NCBI GenBank assembly: GCA_028284345.1
Contig: JANQRY010000008.1
Location: forward strand, 186,001-250,000
Source: Hyphococcus sp.
GTDB lineage: Bacteria > Pseudomonadota > Alphaproteobacteria > Caulobacterales > Parvularculaceae
Length of the DNA: 64,000 bases
Direction of reading: 5' to 3'
Under the pieces are notes generated by a model. It was not told the DNA's origin. It was given only the letters and a program-made list of their open reading frames with translations, and ran no database searches. Positions 8,494 to 18,997 of the stretch are shown here, piece after piece; positions within the stretch are counted from its first letter, which is position 1, and the number at the start of each line of letters is the position of its first letter. The position numbers and the translations under genes are program-made.

Positions 8494-11211
8494 TTATGGG
8501 GCCGCGCCAGCGTCGAGCGCCCCGTAGAGCGCTTTCTCGATTTTCGTTAACAGCCGCCGGTCGGTGATTTTCTCGCCCCGCGCGTCGGTGAGATAGAAAG
8601 CGTCCACCGCGCGCTCGCCATAGGTCGCCACATGGGCCGAGGCGATGGAAACGTCGAGGGCGCCGAGGGCCGAGGCGATGTCGTAAAGGAGACCGGGACG
8701 GTCGAGCCCTTCCGCTTCAAAGACGACAGCGTCCTGCGAGGCCTCCTGCTCAATCCGCACCGCCGGCTCCACGTGGAATATCTGGCGGCGGTCGCCGAGG
8801 CGGCGCTTCAGGTTCGGTTGCTTTTTCGGCGTTGCGCGCGCCGCCGTCAGCAACGCTTCGTGAAGCCGGCGCGCCAGCAACGGATCGTCCGCCGGCGCAT
8901 CATCCGCCGACTGCACCGCGAAGATGTCAAAGGCGCGCCCGTCCGCCGTGGTCATGGCCTGCACGGAACGGACGGAAAGCCCCGCATTGGCGACGGCGCC
9001 GGCGACATCGGCGAGAAGGCCGGGCCGGTCGTCGGCGTAGATGATGCACTCAAGGTCGCCGTCCCGCGGCGTCACCGTCACGGCGGCGTCGGCGCGGTCT
9101 TCGGCCGCGGCCCGGGCGAGATAGGCGAAGCGCACGATAATTTCTGAATCGACGCAACGAAGCATTTCGTCGGTCAACTGCGCCAGAAACGCATCCCTTT
9201 CGTTGTCGGACCAGTCCGCAAGACGGGTGCGCGCTTCCTCATGGGCGAGCCTCACGCGATTCTCCAACCGCGCCTGCAAGGCGTCCTCGCCGCCTTCGAA
9301 CCAGGCGGCGGCGGCGTCATAAAGCTCCGTAAGCTGACGGCGGATCACTTCGTCCCATGAATAGCGCCCGACGACGCGCAGATGACAGGTCGACAACACC
9401 ACCATCAGGTTGAGCCGGTCGATGGACCCGACCGCCTCGGCGAACCGCGCAATGGTGTGGGCTTCGGTGAGATCGCGCCGTTCCGCAGTACGCACGAGCA
9501 ACAGGTGATTGGCCGCGCCCCATGCGGCGAGCGCGGCTTCTTCGCGGTCGAGGCCCAGGCGTCGAACGATGCGGCCGATCAGCTTTTCACATTCAAGCGG
9601 CGACTTTCCTTTCACCGTCCACGCGGTTTCATGAAGGAACAGCGCCAGCGTGATGACGTAAGGGTTCGCCGCGGTCTTGACGACGCGCGTTGAAACCGGG
9701 TGTTCGTCGGCCAGCTTGCCGGTCCGAATATCGCGATAAACGCTGATCGCCCGCAGCAATTGTTCGTCCAGCGTATATTGCCGGTAAAGGCCGTATTGAA
9801 TGCGCCCGACAATATCCCCGTAGGCGGGAACGTATTTGCTCAAAAGGCCCGTCTCGGTCATCACCCGAAGCGTGCGCACGGGATTGTCATTGCTTTCAAG
9901 AATGCCTTTGAACAAGGCGGCCGCGACCGGATCTTTACGCACATCCGACGTCACGTCGGTGGCGTGATCGGCGATCAGCGCCAGGGCGTCGGGATGAAAG
10001 TCGATCTTGGGGTTTTTTGAGAACGCCCGGAAATAGCGGAAAAAATCGCGCGGGGTTCGGCGCGCGCGCGCGGCGCTGTCAAAATCGAGACGCCCGCCCC
10101 GGATGCGAATGTTCGGTTTGCCGGGGGCTTCGTCGGACTGAAGTTTTTTCGGCAGCCGGCCCGGCAGGCGCGGCAGCCGCTTCGTACTTTCCTCTTCAAG
10201 ACGCGCGCAGAGAATGCGCGTCAGGCGCCCGGTTTCCACCGCCGTCACGAAATAGTGGCGCATCAGCCTTTCCGCCGCTGACATATCCCGCCGGTCGGCG
10301 TATCCGAGGCGTTCGGCGACCGCGGGCTGAATATCAAAGGTCAGTTGTTCGTCGGCGCGGCCGCGCAAATCGTGGAGATGAGCGCGCACGGACCACAAAA
10401 ACCGCTCCGCCTTGACGAGCGCGCGCACATTGCCCGCGCCGAGGATCTTGTCGATTTCGACGCTGTTGCCGATCGCGCCGTCATAAACGTAATTGTAAAT
10501 CCAACGGATCGTCTGAACGTCGCGCAAGCCCCCCTTGCCTTCCTTGATGTTCGGCTCCGCTAGATATCGCGTGGCGCCGACCGCTTCCTGGCGCTCGCCC
10601 TGCTCGGCGAGCTTGGCGGCGACAAACTGCGACGCCGTCCGTTTACGGAATTTCCGGAAGGCGTCGTCGAATTTTTCGAACAACGGCTTCGCCCCGCACA
10701 GAAATTTCATGTCGAGATAGGCCGTGCGCGCAATCATGTCGTCCTTGACGAGGTCCAGCGCGCTTTTCGGCGTATGGACGCCGTGGCCGACTTTGAGCCC
10801 GCTGTCCCAGAGGGGATAAAGCATGGCGTCAAGGATCGGACGAAGCGCCGCGTCCTCGCCCGCTTTGTGGAGGAACAACAGGTCGATATCAGAAAACGGC
10901 GCCAGTTCCCCGCGCCCGAACCCGCCGACCGCGCATATACAGATGTCGGCGTTTTTCGGCGCCGCGCTGGAGAACACCGCCTTGATCAACGCCGCCATGG
11001 AGCGGGAAAGACGCGCTGCAATCCGATCGCCGCGATCGGCGTGTTTCATGGCGTCGAGACGCGCGGCGACGACAGCGCGGCGCATAACCGTGCTGACAGC
11101 GCCATGCTGGCGCCCGGCGCGTTCTTCAGCGATGGCGTCCGCCAGCTCCGCGGCGACCGCAGCCTGATCGAACGTCGCGTGTTCCGCGGGGCCCCGCGCC
11201 GACACGTTCAT
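8494..11211 (-). CDS. glnD: GlnD-type PII uridylyltransferase with degenerate HD domain
   Basis: A 905-residue GlnD homologue, normally the bifunctional uridylyltransferase/uridylyl-removing enzyme that reports nitrogen status to PII proteins. The nucleotidyltransferase site is intact: GGFGRGELAPFSDIDLLFL at about residues 96-114. Two ACT domains are visible near residues 730-780 and 820-880, each with a DRPGLL motif. The central HD phosphohydrolase domain is odd: YTLDEQ at 479-484 has Gln where GlnD has His, the HD pair is HE at 527-528, and the downstream GGDHS-type loop reads KGKSP. The NHLLL motif with its His remains. Uridylyl-removing activity may therefore be lost (inference). It follows mutS by 9 bases. 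Confidence 0.93.
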   Translation of the reverse strand: MNVSARGPAEHATFDQAAVAAELADAIAEERAGRQHGAVSTVMRRAVVAARLDAMKHADRGDRIAARLSRSMAALIKAVFSSAAPKNADICICAVGGFGRGELAPFSDIDLLFLHKAGEDAALRPILDAMLYPLWDSGLKVGHGVHTPKSALDLVKDDMIARTAYLDMKFLCGAKPLFEKFDDAFRKFRKRTASQFVAAKLAEQGERQEAVGATRYLAEPNIKEGKGGLRDVQTIRWIYNYVYDGAIGNSVEIDKILGAGNVRALVKAERFLWSVRAHLHDLRGRADEQLTFDIQPAVAERLGYADRRDMSAAERLMRHYFVTAVETGRLTRILCARLEEESTKRLPRLPGRLPKKLQSDEAPGKPNIRIRGGRLDFDSAARARRTPRDFFRYFRAFSKNPKIDFHPDALALIADHATDVTSDVRKDPVAAALFKGILESNDNPVRTLRVMTETGLLSKYVPAYGDIVGRIQYGLYRQYTLDEQLLRAISVYRDIRTGKLADEHPVSTRVVKTAANPYVITLALFLHETAWTVKGKSPLECEKLIGRIVRRLGLDREEAALAAWGAANHLLLVRTAERRDLTEAHTIARFAEAVGSIDRLNLMVVLSTCHLRVVGRYSWDEVIRRQLTELYDAAAAWFEGGEDALQARLENRVRLAHEEARTRLADWSDNERDAFLAQLTDEMLRCVDSEIIVRFAYLARAAAEDRADAAVTVTPRDGDLECIIYADDRPGLLADVAGAVANAGLSVRSVQAMTTADGRAFDIFAVQSADDAPADDPLLARRLHEALLTAARATPKKQPNLKRRLGDRRQIFHVEPAVRIEQEASQDAVVFEAEGLDRPGLLYDIASALGALDVSIASAHVATYGERAVDAFYLTDARGEKITDRRLLTKIEKALYGALDAGAAP

Positions 11212-11220
11212 CCTGGCGCC

Positions 11221-13959
11221 TCAGCCTTCGGCATCATCGATCAGGGCTTTCAAACGATAGAGCGCCTCAAGCGCGTCCCGCGGCGTCAGCGCGTCGGGCT
11301 CGATCTCATTAAGCGCATCAAGAAGCGGCGAGGACTCGCTTTTCTGCGGCGGGGCCGGTGGCGGCGACGCGGCAAAAAGCGGCAACGCGCCGACGCCGGT
11401 CTGGTCCTCGCGCGCCTCGAATTGCGCCAAGAGGCTTTGCGCCCGCGCGATCACCGGCGCCGGCAGGCCGGCGAGTTTTGCGACGGCGACGCCATAGGAC
11501 CGGTCCGCCGCACCGGCGCCGATTTCGTGCAGGAAGACGACGTCGCCTTTCCATTCGCGCACCTTCATGGACATGTTGACGAGACGCGGCAGCTTTTCTG
11601 ACAGCGCCGTCAGCTCATGGTAATGGGTGGCGAAGAGGCCGCGACATTGAACCTTGCCGTGCAAATGCTCCACCGCGGCCCAGGCGATGGAGAGACCGTC
11701 AAAGGTCGACGTACCGCGCCCGATCTCATCAAGCACCACGAGGGAGCGCTGGCTCGCCTGATTGAGGATGGCCGCGGTCTCGACCATCTCCACCATAAAG
11801 GTCGAGCGGCCGCGGGCGAGATCGTCGGCGGCGCCGACCCGCGAGAACACCCGGTCGACGACGCCGATATGGGCCCGCGCCGCCGGAACGAACGCGCCCG
11901 CCTGGGCGAGAATCGCCAAGAGCGCGTTCTGGCGCAGAAAGGTCGACTTGCCGGCCATGTTGGGTCCGGTGACGAGCCAGAGGCGCGCGTCCTCGCCCTC
12001 CGCAAGGAGGGCGTCATTAGGAACGAACGCCGCCTCGCCCGCCTCTTTGAGCGCTCGCTCGACCACCGGATGCCGGCCGGCGGAGATTTCGAACGCGCGG
12101 GATCCATCAACGATGGGACGCGTATGGTTCTCGGCCGAAGCCAGTTCCGCGAGCGCCGCAGCAACGTCGATCTCAGCGACGGCGTTCGCCGCAGCGGCGA
12201 TGGCGTCGCGCCGGTCGGCGACGAGCCCCGCCAGCCTGTCGAACAGTTCCAGTTCGCGCGCGAGGGCTTCATCCCGGGCGCGGGAAATCTTGGCGTCGAG
12301 ATCGGCAAGCTCGCCGGTGGTGAAGCGCACCGCGCTCGCCAGCGTCTGACGGTGGATAAAGGTCTCGTCATGGGGCGGCGCCATCAGCGCATCGCCGCGG
12401 GCGGCGGGAATTTCGACGAAATAGCCAAGCACGTTGTTGTGTTTGACTTTCGCCGATTTGACGCCGGTGAGGTCGCGATACTTCGTTTCGAGCCCGGCGA
12501 TGATCCGCCGGGATTCGTCGCGCAGCGCGATGACGGCGTCGAGACCAGGATCATACCCTTTGGCGACGAACCCGCCGTCGCGGGCGAGCAAAGGCGGCGC
12601 ATCCTTCAGCGCGACCTTCAGTTCACTGATGAGTTCGGAAAAGCCCGGGCCGTCCGCATCGTCGAGGGCCGTCAGCGCCGCCGCCACGGCTTCAGGCGGC
12701 GCAAGGCGGGCGCCGCGCATGGCGGCGGCGAGATCGCGCGCGGCGCCAAGCCCGTCGCGAATGGCGAGGAGGTCGCGCGGCCCGCCCCGTTCAAGACCGA
12801 GCCGGGACTGCGCGCGGGCGACGTCCGGCGCGTCTTTCAGCAAGGCGCGCAATTGTTCGCGCAAAGGCCCGTCGCGTTCAAAACACTGAACCGCGTCAAG
12901 ACGGGCGTTGATCGCGGCGGCGTCGGTCAACGGCGCGGCGATGCGCGTCGCCAGAAGCCGCGCGCCCGATCCGGTCATGGTCCGGTCGATGGCCCAGAGG
13001 AGCGAGCCTTTGCGCCCGCCGCTCTGGGTTCTGGTGATTTCAAGGGAGGCGTGGGTCGCCGCGTCAATGGCCATGGCGCCGGCGGCCTCGACCTTTCTCG
13101 GCGCCTGAAGGCTCGGCGCGCGACCGGCCTGGGTTAGCTCCACGTAGCTCAAGAGCGCGCCGAGGGCGGCGCATTCGGCGCGGTCAAAATCGCCAAAGGC
13201 ATCGAGCGAGGCGACCTCATAAACGCTGAGGAGGCGGCGCTGACCGGCGGCGGAATCAAAATGTTCCGGCGACAACACGGTGACGGCGTCGAGCGCGCCG
13301 GCAGCCGCAAGCGCAGCACGCCATGGATCGAATTCATCGAGCGACGGCGCAATCAGTTCTTTCGGCGCCACCGCCGCCAACACCGACGCAAGGCTCGCCG
13401 CGGTCACGCGCCGCACATTGACTTCGCCGGTGGAGACATCAACCCAGGCAAGCGCCGCATCCTCGCCGCCGCGCAACAGGGCAAGGCCGGCGAGAAAGTT
13501 GTTGCTGCGCGCGTCAAGGAGCGCGTCCTCGATGATCGTGCCGGGCGTCACGGTACGGACGATTTCCCGCCGCACCACCGATTTCGAGCCGCGCTTTTTC
13601 GCTTCGGCCGGGTCTTCCATCTGCTCGCAGATCGCCACCTTGAAGCCGGCGCGGATCAGTTTTGCGAGATAGGAATCGTAGGCGTGAAACGGCACGCCGC
13701 ACATGGGGATGTCATCGCCATTATGCTGGCCGCGTTTCGTCAGCGTGATGTCGAGGGCGCGCGCGGCGGCGACGGCGTCGTCGAAGAACAGCTCGTAAAA
13801 ATCGCCCATGCGATAAAACAGGAGCGCGTCGCCGGCCTGCTCCTTGATGGCCATGTACTGCGCCATCATCGGCGTCAGCGTTGCGGGCGCTTTCGGCGGG
13901 CGCGCGCCATTGGACGCAAGGGCGGACGTAGATTTCTTTTTCAGCGGCGCGTCTGTCAT
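11221..13959 (-). CDS. mutS: DNA mismatch repair protein MutS
   Basis: A 912-residue mismatch-recognition ATPase. The N-terminal mismatch-binding domain has [13 protein letters not shown] and the DFYELFF motif. The clamp and lever regions follow, then the ATPase domain with Walker [18 protein letters not shown], the [21 protein letters not shown] signature, Walker [17 protein letters not shown], and ATHYHELT. Length is normal for the MutS1 family. It leads the mutS-glnD-murJ-trpS gene row. It is divergent from the YgjP-like gene across 143 bases that must hold both promoters. No mutL is in the window. Confidence 0.97.
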   Translation of the reverse strand: MTDAPLKKKSTSALASNGARPPKAPATLTPMMAQYMAIKEQAGDALLFYRMGDFYELFFDDAVAAARALDITLTKRGQHNGDDIPMCGVPFHAYDSYLAKLIRAGFKVAICEQMEDPAEAKKRGSKSVVRREIVRTVTPGTIIEDALLDARSNNFLAGLALLRGGEDAALAWVDVSTGEVNVRRVTAASLASVLAAVAPKELIAPSLDEFDPWRAALAAAGALDAVTVLSPEHFDSAAGQRRLLSVYEVASLDAFGDFDRAECAALGALLSYVELTQAGRAPSLQAPRKVEAAGAMAIDAATHASLEITRTQSGGRKGSLLWAIDRTMTGSGARLLATRIAAPLTDAAAINARLDAVQCFERDGPLREQLRALLKDAPDVARAQSRLGLERGGPRDLLAIRDGLGAARDLAAAMRGARLAPPEAVAAALTALDDADGPGFSELISELKVALKDAPPLLARDGGFVAKGYDPGLDAVIALRDESRRIIAGLETKYRDLTGVKSAKVKHNNVLGYFVEIPAARGDALMAPPHDETFIHRQTLASAVRFTTGELADLDAKISRARDEALARELELFDRLAGLVADRRDAIAAAANAVAEIDVAAALAELASAENHTRPIVDGSRAFEISAGRHPVVERALKEAGEAAFVPNDALLAEGEDARLWLVTGPNMAGKSTFLRQNALLAILAQAGAFVPAARAHIGVVDRVFSRVGAADDLARGRSTFMVEMVETAAILNQASQRSLVVLDEIGRGTSTFDGLSIAWAAVEHLHGKVQCRGLFATHYHELTALSEKLPRLVNMSMKVREWKGDVVFLHEIGAGAADRSYGVAVAKLAGLPAPVIARAQSLLAQFEAREDQTGVGALPLFAASPPPAPPQKSESSPLLDALNEIEPDALTPRDALEALYRLKALIDDAEG

Positions 13960-14102
13960 CTAAGGGTTCTTTTCCGCGGCGCGCGCGGTCCGGTCAATCA
14001 ACTCTGGCGTCTTATGACGCCTTTTGTGGAAAACTCATGAAAATGCAATTTGACCGTTTCGCATTTCGCGCGATGATCGAACTGTAGCGACGATTCGAAT
14101 TT

Positions 14103-14843
14103 ATGCCGAGCGACGACGTCAAACGAACGGAAATTGATATTGGCGGCCGCGCGGCGCCGCTGATCGCCCGCGTCAACCGGCGCGCCAAGCGGTTGATATT
14201 GAAAGTCGATCCGACATCCGGGGAAATTCACGTGACGGCGCCGTCAAAGCGCGCCCTGCCCGACGCGATCGCCTTCGCCCGCGCCCGGTCGGCCTGGATC
14301 GCGACCCAGCTTGACGACGCGCTGCTCGCCCGGCCGTTTGAACCGGGCGGCTACGCCCTGCTGCGGGGTCAGCGCCATCTCATCGTCCACGCCCCCGAAA
14401 CGCGCCGGCCCGTTTGCGCCGATGAAGCGCCGACGCCGCGCCTCATCGTCGGCGGCGCGCCCGCGCACCTCAATCGCCGCCTCGTCGACTGGATGAAGCG
14501 GGAAGCGCGCCGGGATCTGTCCGCGTCCGTTGCAAAATATTGCGAAGAACTCGGCGTCAAGCGCCGGTCGATTTCGATTCGCGACCCGCGCTCGCGCTGG
14601 GGCTCATGCAGTTCCGACGGCGACATGTCCTTTTCCTGGCGCCTGATCATGGCGCCGCCGGAAATCCTCGACTATGTCGCCGCCCATGAATGCGTGCATC
14701 TCATTCACATGGATCACTCGCCCGCCTTCTGGCGCCGGGTCAAATCCCTTGGCATTAATGCGCGCGGCGCCGAAGACTGGTTTGACGCACATGGTGCGGC
14801 GTTGTTTTCCTATGGCGGACCAAAACGCCGCGAGGCCGCTTAA
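14103..14843 (+). CDS. YgjP-like metallopeptidase-fold protein (DUF45/M48-like)
   Basis: A 246-residue cytoplasmic protein of the YgjP/DUF45 group, predicted zinc metallohydrolase. The HExxH-type motif is HECVHLIHMDHSPAFW near residues 196-211, with a third ligand likely the His of MDHSPAFW. SIRDPRSRWGSCSS just before it is the conserved family segment. A bacterial YgjP has been reported to act as a nucleotide pyrophosphatase, so peptidase activity should not be assumed. The ATG at 14103 follows a weak leader. Its stop codon overlaps the stop of the convergent PBP gene (shared TTAA). Confidence 0.85.
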   Translation: MPSDDVKRTEIDIGGRAAPLIARVNRRAKRLILKVDPTSGEIHVTAPSKRALPDAIAFARARSAWIATQLDDALLARPFEPGGYALLRGQRHLIVHAPETRRPVCADEAPTPRLIVGGAPAHLNRRLVDWMKREARRDLSASVAKYCEELGVKRRSISIRDPRSRWGSCSSDGDMSFSWRLIMAPPEILDYVAAHECVHLIHMDHSPAFWRRVKSLGINARGAEDWFDAHGAALFSYGGPKRREAA

Positions 14844-16747
14844 AGTGTCGCCTGGATCGGCGCCACGTAACGGGGCGGCAGGCTGCGTGTCATGATTTCC
14901 CGCCACACGGCTGCCGGGGCGCCGCCGCCGGTGACGTCGCCCATGGGCCTGTTGTCGTCGCGCCCGACCCAGACAACGCAGACGAGGCCGCCGGCGTGAC
15001 CCGCGAACCAGGCGTCGCGATTGTTCTGCGACGTGCCGGTCTTGCCCGCGGCGTTGTATCCGGGGATCGCCGCGGCCTTGCCCGTGCCCCATTCGACGAC
15101 GCCTTCCAGCATCATGTTGACCGAGGCGATGGCGTTGCGGCTCGCCGCGAGGTCTTCAAAGCCGGCGTCGCGCTGAAAGATCACGGCGCCGTCCGCCGTT
15201 TCAATCCGGCGGATCACGAACGGCGCGACGCGATAGCCGCCATTGGCGAAAGGCGCGTAAGCGCCGGCGAGCCCCAGGGGCGAAATGCCGTCGACGCCCA
15301 GCCCCAGGGCCGGGCCCTGCGACAACGCCGTCGGCCATCCGGCGGCGCGGGCGGCCCGGCGTACGGCGGCGCGGCCAACATGTTCCTGCACGCGCAAGGT
15401 CGCCGCATTGAGCGACAGCGCCAGCGCCGCGGCATGGGAAACATCGCCGTAATATTTCGAGTTGTAATTGTCCGGCGCCCATTTGCCGATGCGCAGCGGC
15501 GAATCGTCAACGCGGGTCAGGGGCGCGGCGCCATATTCCGCGGCGGCGAGATAAACGAACGGCTTGGACGCCGAGCCCGGCTGGCGACGCGCCTGGGTCG
15601 CGCGGTTGAACTGGCTCGCCGCATAGTCGCGCCCGCCGACCATGGCGCGCACGGCGCCGTCGGAACCGAGCACAATGGCGGCGCCCTGCGCCTTGGCGAC
15701 GGCGTCGCCAGCGCGGGCGAAGCCGGCGGCGAACCCAAGTTCCATGGCGCTTTGCAAGCGGCGGTCAAAGGTCGTGTGCACGACAAGGTCGGCGTCGACA
15801 GCGCCCGTCGCCGCGCGCGTTTCGGACAAAATGTAATCAATGAAATAGGGCGCGGCGGAAAAACGGTCGCCGCTCAAGAGGATTGGCTTTTCGATCACCG
15901 CCGCGGCTTTCGCCTCGGTCAGAAACCCGGCGGCGACCATCTGTTCGATAACGCGGCGTCCGCGTCTGCCGGCGTCGACGGGATTGTTGGTGGGCGCGAG
16001 GCGCGACGGCGCCTTCAACAGGCCGGCGAGTACCGCCGCTTCGCCAAGGGTCAGCTCGCGCGCCGGCTTGGCGAAATAGCGATAGCTCGCGGCATCGACG
16101 CCATAGGCGCCGGCGCCGAAATAAACGCGGTTGAGATAAAGCGTCAGGATCTCGTCTTTGGTGAACTTGTGCTCAAGCCAGAGGGCCAGCATCAATTCCT
16201 GGGTCTTGCGCTTCAGCGTGCGGTCGGGGCTGAGAAAAACGTTCTTCGCCAGTTGCTGCGTCAGGGTTGAGCCGCCCTGAACCACGTCGCCGGAGCGAAT
16301 ATTGGCCAGCGCCGCGCGCGCCACCGAGATCGGGTTGACGCCGAAATGGTGATAAAAATTCCGGTCCTCGACCGCGAGCACCGCATGGGGCACGTGGGCG
16401 GGCAAATCAGCGAGCCGCACCGGCGCGCCAATGCTGGCGCCGTGCAGCGTCAAGGGCGCGCCGTCAGCGGCCAGCAGCGTAATTTTCGGGCCGCCGGCGC
16501 TGCGCCATAATTCGCTCGTATCGGGGAGATCGCGGGCGATGAAGGCGAAAACGGCCGCCGCGCCGATCAGCGCCATGAAGCAAAAGACGCCAGCGTCGGC
16601 GATATGCCTCAGATACCGGGCGCTGCTGGAGCGCTTGCGCCGGCGCACGCGTTTCCGGGCCGAGCGCCGGCGGACGCCATGACCCGCGGGGCGACGCCTG
16701 GCCTGCGCCTTTCGCCTGGGTTTTTGGGTCCGCCGTCGCCTTGTCAT
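14840..16747 (-). CDS. Class A penicillin-binding protein (PBP1 family)
   Basis: A bifunctional peptidoglycan synthase of 635 residues. A very basic cytoplasmic tail (about 45 residues, Arg/Lys-rich) precedes one membrane helix. The GT51 glycosyltransferase domain has the catalytic EDRNFYHHFGVN and GGSTLTQQLAKN motifs. The transpeptidase domain shows SASK (in QPGSASKPFVYLAA), SLN (in SLNAATLRV) and KTGTSQNNRDAWFAG. ATG 16747 (MTRRRRTQKPRRK) is chosen; the frame opens to 16891 but the extra residues overlap the regulator gene. It is shorter than classical PBP1A and lacks an OB insert. Confidence 0.93.
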   Translation of the reverse strand: MTRRRRTQKPRRKAQARRRPAGHGVRRRSARKRVRRRKRSSSARYLRHIADAGVFCFMALIGAAAVFAFIARDLPDTSELWRSAGGPKITLLAADGAPLTLHGASIGAPVRLADLPAHVPHAVLAVEDRNFYHHFGVNPISVARAALANIRSGDVVQGGSTLTQQLAKNVFLSPDRTLKRKTQELMLALWLEHKFTKDEILTLYLNRVYFGAGAYGVDAASYRYFAKPARELTLGEAAVLAGLLKAPSRLAPTNNPVDAGRRGRRVIEQMVAAGFLTEAKAAAVIEKPILLSGDRFSAAPYFIDYILSETRAATGAVDADLVVHTTFDRRLQSAMELGFAAGFARAGDAVAKAQGAAIVLGSDGAVRAMVGGRDYAASQFNRATQARRQPGSASKPFVYLAAAEYGAAPLTRVDDSPLRIGKWAPDNYNSKYYGDVSHAAALALSLNAATLRVQEHVGRAAVRRAARAAGWPTALSQGPALGLGVDGISPLGLAGAYAPFANGGYRVAPFVIRRIETADGAVIFQRDAGFEDLAASRNAIASVNMMLEGVVEWGTGKAAAIPGYNAAGKTGTSQNNRDAWFAGHAGGLVCVVWVGRDDNRPMGDVTGGGAPAAVWREIMTRSLPPRYVAPIQATL

Positions 16748-16875
16748 GGGAATTTGTTCGACTTGCCAGGTTAACAGAGCGTTAACCTTTCCTCCGCCAG
16801 CCGGTATGCAAAGCGAAAGGAAGCGCTTAATGTGCTGCGCTGCAAACAACGATAACAAACTGAGGGGCGCGAAGG

Positions 16876-17517
16876 GTGGCGGCGGCAGCAACAGTAGAAC
16901 GCGATCAGGAGATCCGATCGTTTGACGACCAGAAAACAGCCGCGATCATCGACGCGGCGCGAAAAACCTTTCTCGCCCGCGGTTTCGACGCCGCCAGCAT
17001 GGACCAGATCGCCCTCACGGCCGGCGTCTCCAAAAGAACGGTCTATAACCGGTTCCGGTCAAAGGAAGAGCTTTTCGGCGCGGCCATTGAGGAGACCTGC
17101 CGGCGTCTGTTGCCCGTCGACACCAGCGACATTGAGGCGAGCCTGCCGCCGCGCGAGCTCGTACTGGCGTTGGGCCGCCAGGTTGTCGCCGGCATTTTAA
17201 CGCCGGAAAGGCTTTCGCTGCGCCGCATCGCAGCGTTTGAGGCGGAGCGCACGCCGTCGATCGGTCAGAACTATCTCGCCCATGGTCCGCAATGGATAAT
17301 CGACCAGTGCAAGCCGATCCTGAAACGCATCGCTGATAAGGGCGTCCTCGATATCAGCGATCACGAAACCGCCATATGGCATCTGGGCGCGCTGATCTCA
17401 GAACCGCTGCACACGCAAATGATGCTCGGCGATATACCGGACGACCTTGACGCTGCGATCGAGACCCAGGTCGTTGCCGGCGTTGATGCGTTTTTCAAGA
17501 TTTACGGCAAAGCCTGA
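16876..17517 (+). CDS. TetR-family transcriptional regulator
   Basis: A 213-residue regulator. Residues 15-70 form the TetR DNA-binding domain, with AAIIDAARKTFLARGFDAAS and the helix-turn-helix SMDQIALTAGVSKRTVYNRF followed by RSKEELFGAAIEE. The C-terminal helices are a ligand/dimerisation domain of the AefR-like type, but the inducer is unknown. It starts at GTG 16876; no better start exists. It ends 105 bases before the convergent OmpA gene and the two share a terminator hairpin. The nearest divergent gene is the PBP. Confidence 0.9.
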   Translation: MAAAATVERDQEIRSFDDQKTAAIIDAARKTFLARGFDAASMDQIALTAGVSKRTVYNRFRSKEELFGAAIEETCRRLLPVDTSDIEASLPPRELVLALGRQVVAGILTPERLSLRRIAAFEAERTPSIGQNYLAHGPQWIIDQCKPILKRIADKGVLDISDHETAIWHLGALISEPLHTQMMLGDIPDDLDAAIETQVVAGVDAFFKIYGKA

Positions 17518-17565
17518 TCGGCGGAAGCCGCCCTTTCCAAAAACGAACGTCAAGCGCCGCATAGA

Positions 17566-17599
17566 AAAAGCCGGCGCAGCGGATGCTGCGCCGGCTTTT
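17566..17599. terminator. Bidirectional rho-independent terminator
   Basis: A perfect inverted repeat: AAAAGCCGGCGCAGC at 17566-17580, a GGAT loop, then GCTGCGCCGGCTTTT at 17585-17599. The flanking A and T runs make it work in both directions, serving the TetR gene (plus strand) and the OmpA gene (minus strand). Confidence 0.9.
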
Positions 17600-17622
17600 C
17601 AGTTTGATGAACTACGCCGCCT

Positions 17623-18762
17623 TTATTGGAAGCTGATGACCACTTCCGAACGACGGTTGAGCGGTTCGCGCACGCCGTCCGCGGTCGGCTTGGCAAGGTT
17701 TGATTCGCCATAGGCCTCGGTGCGAATGCGATCGGCCGGCACGCCGTTGGCGACCAGCGCCTCGCGCACGACGCGGGCGCGCCGCTCGGAAAGCGCCTGG
17801 TTGTAGGCCGAAGAACCGGACGTGTCGGTGTTGCCCGCAACGACGACCGTTTCGATGTCGTTTTGCAGGGCCCGCGACGCGGCTTCTTGAATAAGCGTTG
17901 AAGCCTGCGGCGTCAGGTTCGACTTGTCATAGTCGAAATAGACCGTGAACTCGATCGGATCGAGGCTCGCAGCCTGTTCCTCAATGATCTGCGGCGGGCA
18001 TTCGGCCGTGATCGGAACGCTCGAGCCATCCCAGCAATCTTTGTACTGGACTGGCGGCGTCGAGTCGCCGAAATTCCAGCGCAGGCCCGCAAAGAAGTTG
18101 TGCGAACCGGCGTTCGCTTTCACCACAGAGGGCAGCCCGTTAATCAACGCGCCCTCATAGGAGTTCCCGATCATGTTGAAGTAGCGATAAGAGAGATCGA
18201 GCGCGAGGCCTTCCGCGAGACCGACGGCGACGCCGGCGATGCCCTGATAGGCAAAATTATAATCGAAATCGCCGTAGGCAATGGACAGCGGTCCATTCGT
18301 GCCGGAGATTCTATGGTTCACGCGGCCGATGCCGATGCCGGCGCCCACATAGGGCGTAATGCCTTTGTCGGCCATGCCGTCGAAATCGTAGAGGCCATTC
18401 ACCATCAGCGCATGGATTTTCGTATCGCCCGCGATCGAGCCCGCCGGAATGCCGGCAAAACCCGCCTTCGGATCAATCTGGTCGATATCCGCGCTGCGGT
18501 AGGAATATTCCAGCTCCGTGCGGATGCCGTTGCCGTGGGCCAGGCCAAGGGCCGCATAGATGCCGATGCCATTGTCGTAGTCGGAATCACTGTCGAACGT
18601 GATCGGGCCGGAACCGCCCTGATGGTCGTTGCTGACGTCATTCTCATAACCGAAATAGCTGAGGCCGGCGCCGATCGCACCGTAAAGGCCCTCATAGGCA
18701 TGGGCGGCCGGCGCAATCGCCAGAGTCGCCGCCGCCGTAAGCAAAGTCGTTCTCAATCGCAT
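17623..18762 (-). CDS. OmpA-family outer membrane protein
   Basis: A 379-residue outer membrane protein. A signal peptide (MRLRTTLLTAAATLAIAPAAHA) precedes an eight-stranded OmpA-type beta-barrel, Gly/Tyr-rich with alternating residues (about 23-225). A short linker with a Cys pair follows. The C-terminal OmpA/MotB peptidoglycan-binding domain has TVYFDYDKSNLTPQA, VAGNTDTSGSS and LSERRARVVREALV. The domain anchors the outer membrane to the cell wall. The ribosome binding site GAGGAGGGG is strong, consistent with an abundant protein. It is monocistronic, ending at the shared terminator. Confidence 0.95.
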   Translation of the reverse strand: MRLRTTLLTAAATLAIAPAAHAYEGLYGAIGAGLSYFGYENDVSNDHQGGSGPITFDSDSDYDNGIGIYAALGLAHGNGIRTELEYSYRSADIDQIDPKAGFAGIPAGSIAGDTKIHALMVNGLYDFDGMADKGITPYVGAGIGIGRVNHRISGTNGPLSIAYGDFDYNFAYQGIAGVAVGLAEGLALDLSYRYFNMIGNSYEGALINGLPSVVKANAGSHNFFAGLRWNFGDSTPPVQYKDCWDGSSVPITAECPPQIIEEQAASLDPIEFTVYFDYDKSNLTPQASTLIQEAASRALQNDIETVVVAGNTDTSGSSAYNQALSERRARVVREALVANGVPADRIRTEAYGESNLAKPTADGVREPLNRRSEVVISFQ

Positions 18763-18997
18763 GTTTCCCCTCCTCAGGTGGATTCAAACCTATTCGCCGG
18801 CGCGGCGCGCCGACCGTCAAAACTTTCGAAACCCTCGTATCGGGTTCAGGTTCCGGAATATAGATGGTTAAGTGCGAATTTCACCCGGTTCCGCAAGATC
18901 GCTGCGATTATGTTGCATCAACGCATCGCCCCCGGCAAGACTTGGTTAACACCCCTTTCCAGAAATTTAACGCGGTTTCCCGGACAAGGAGCAAAAG

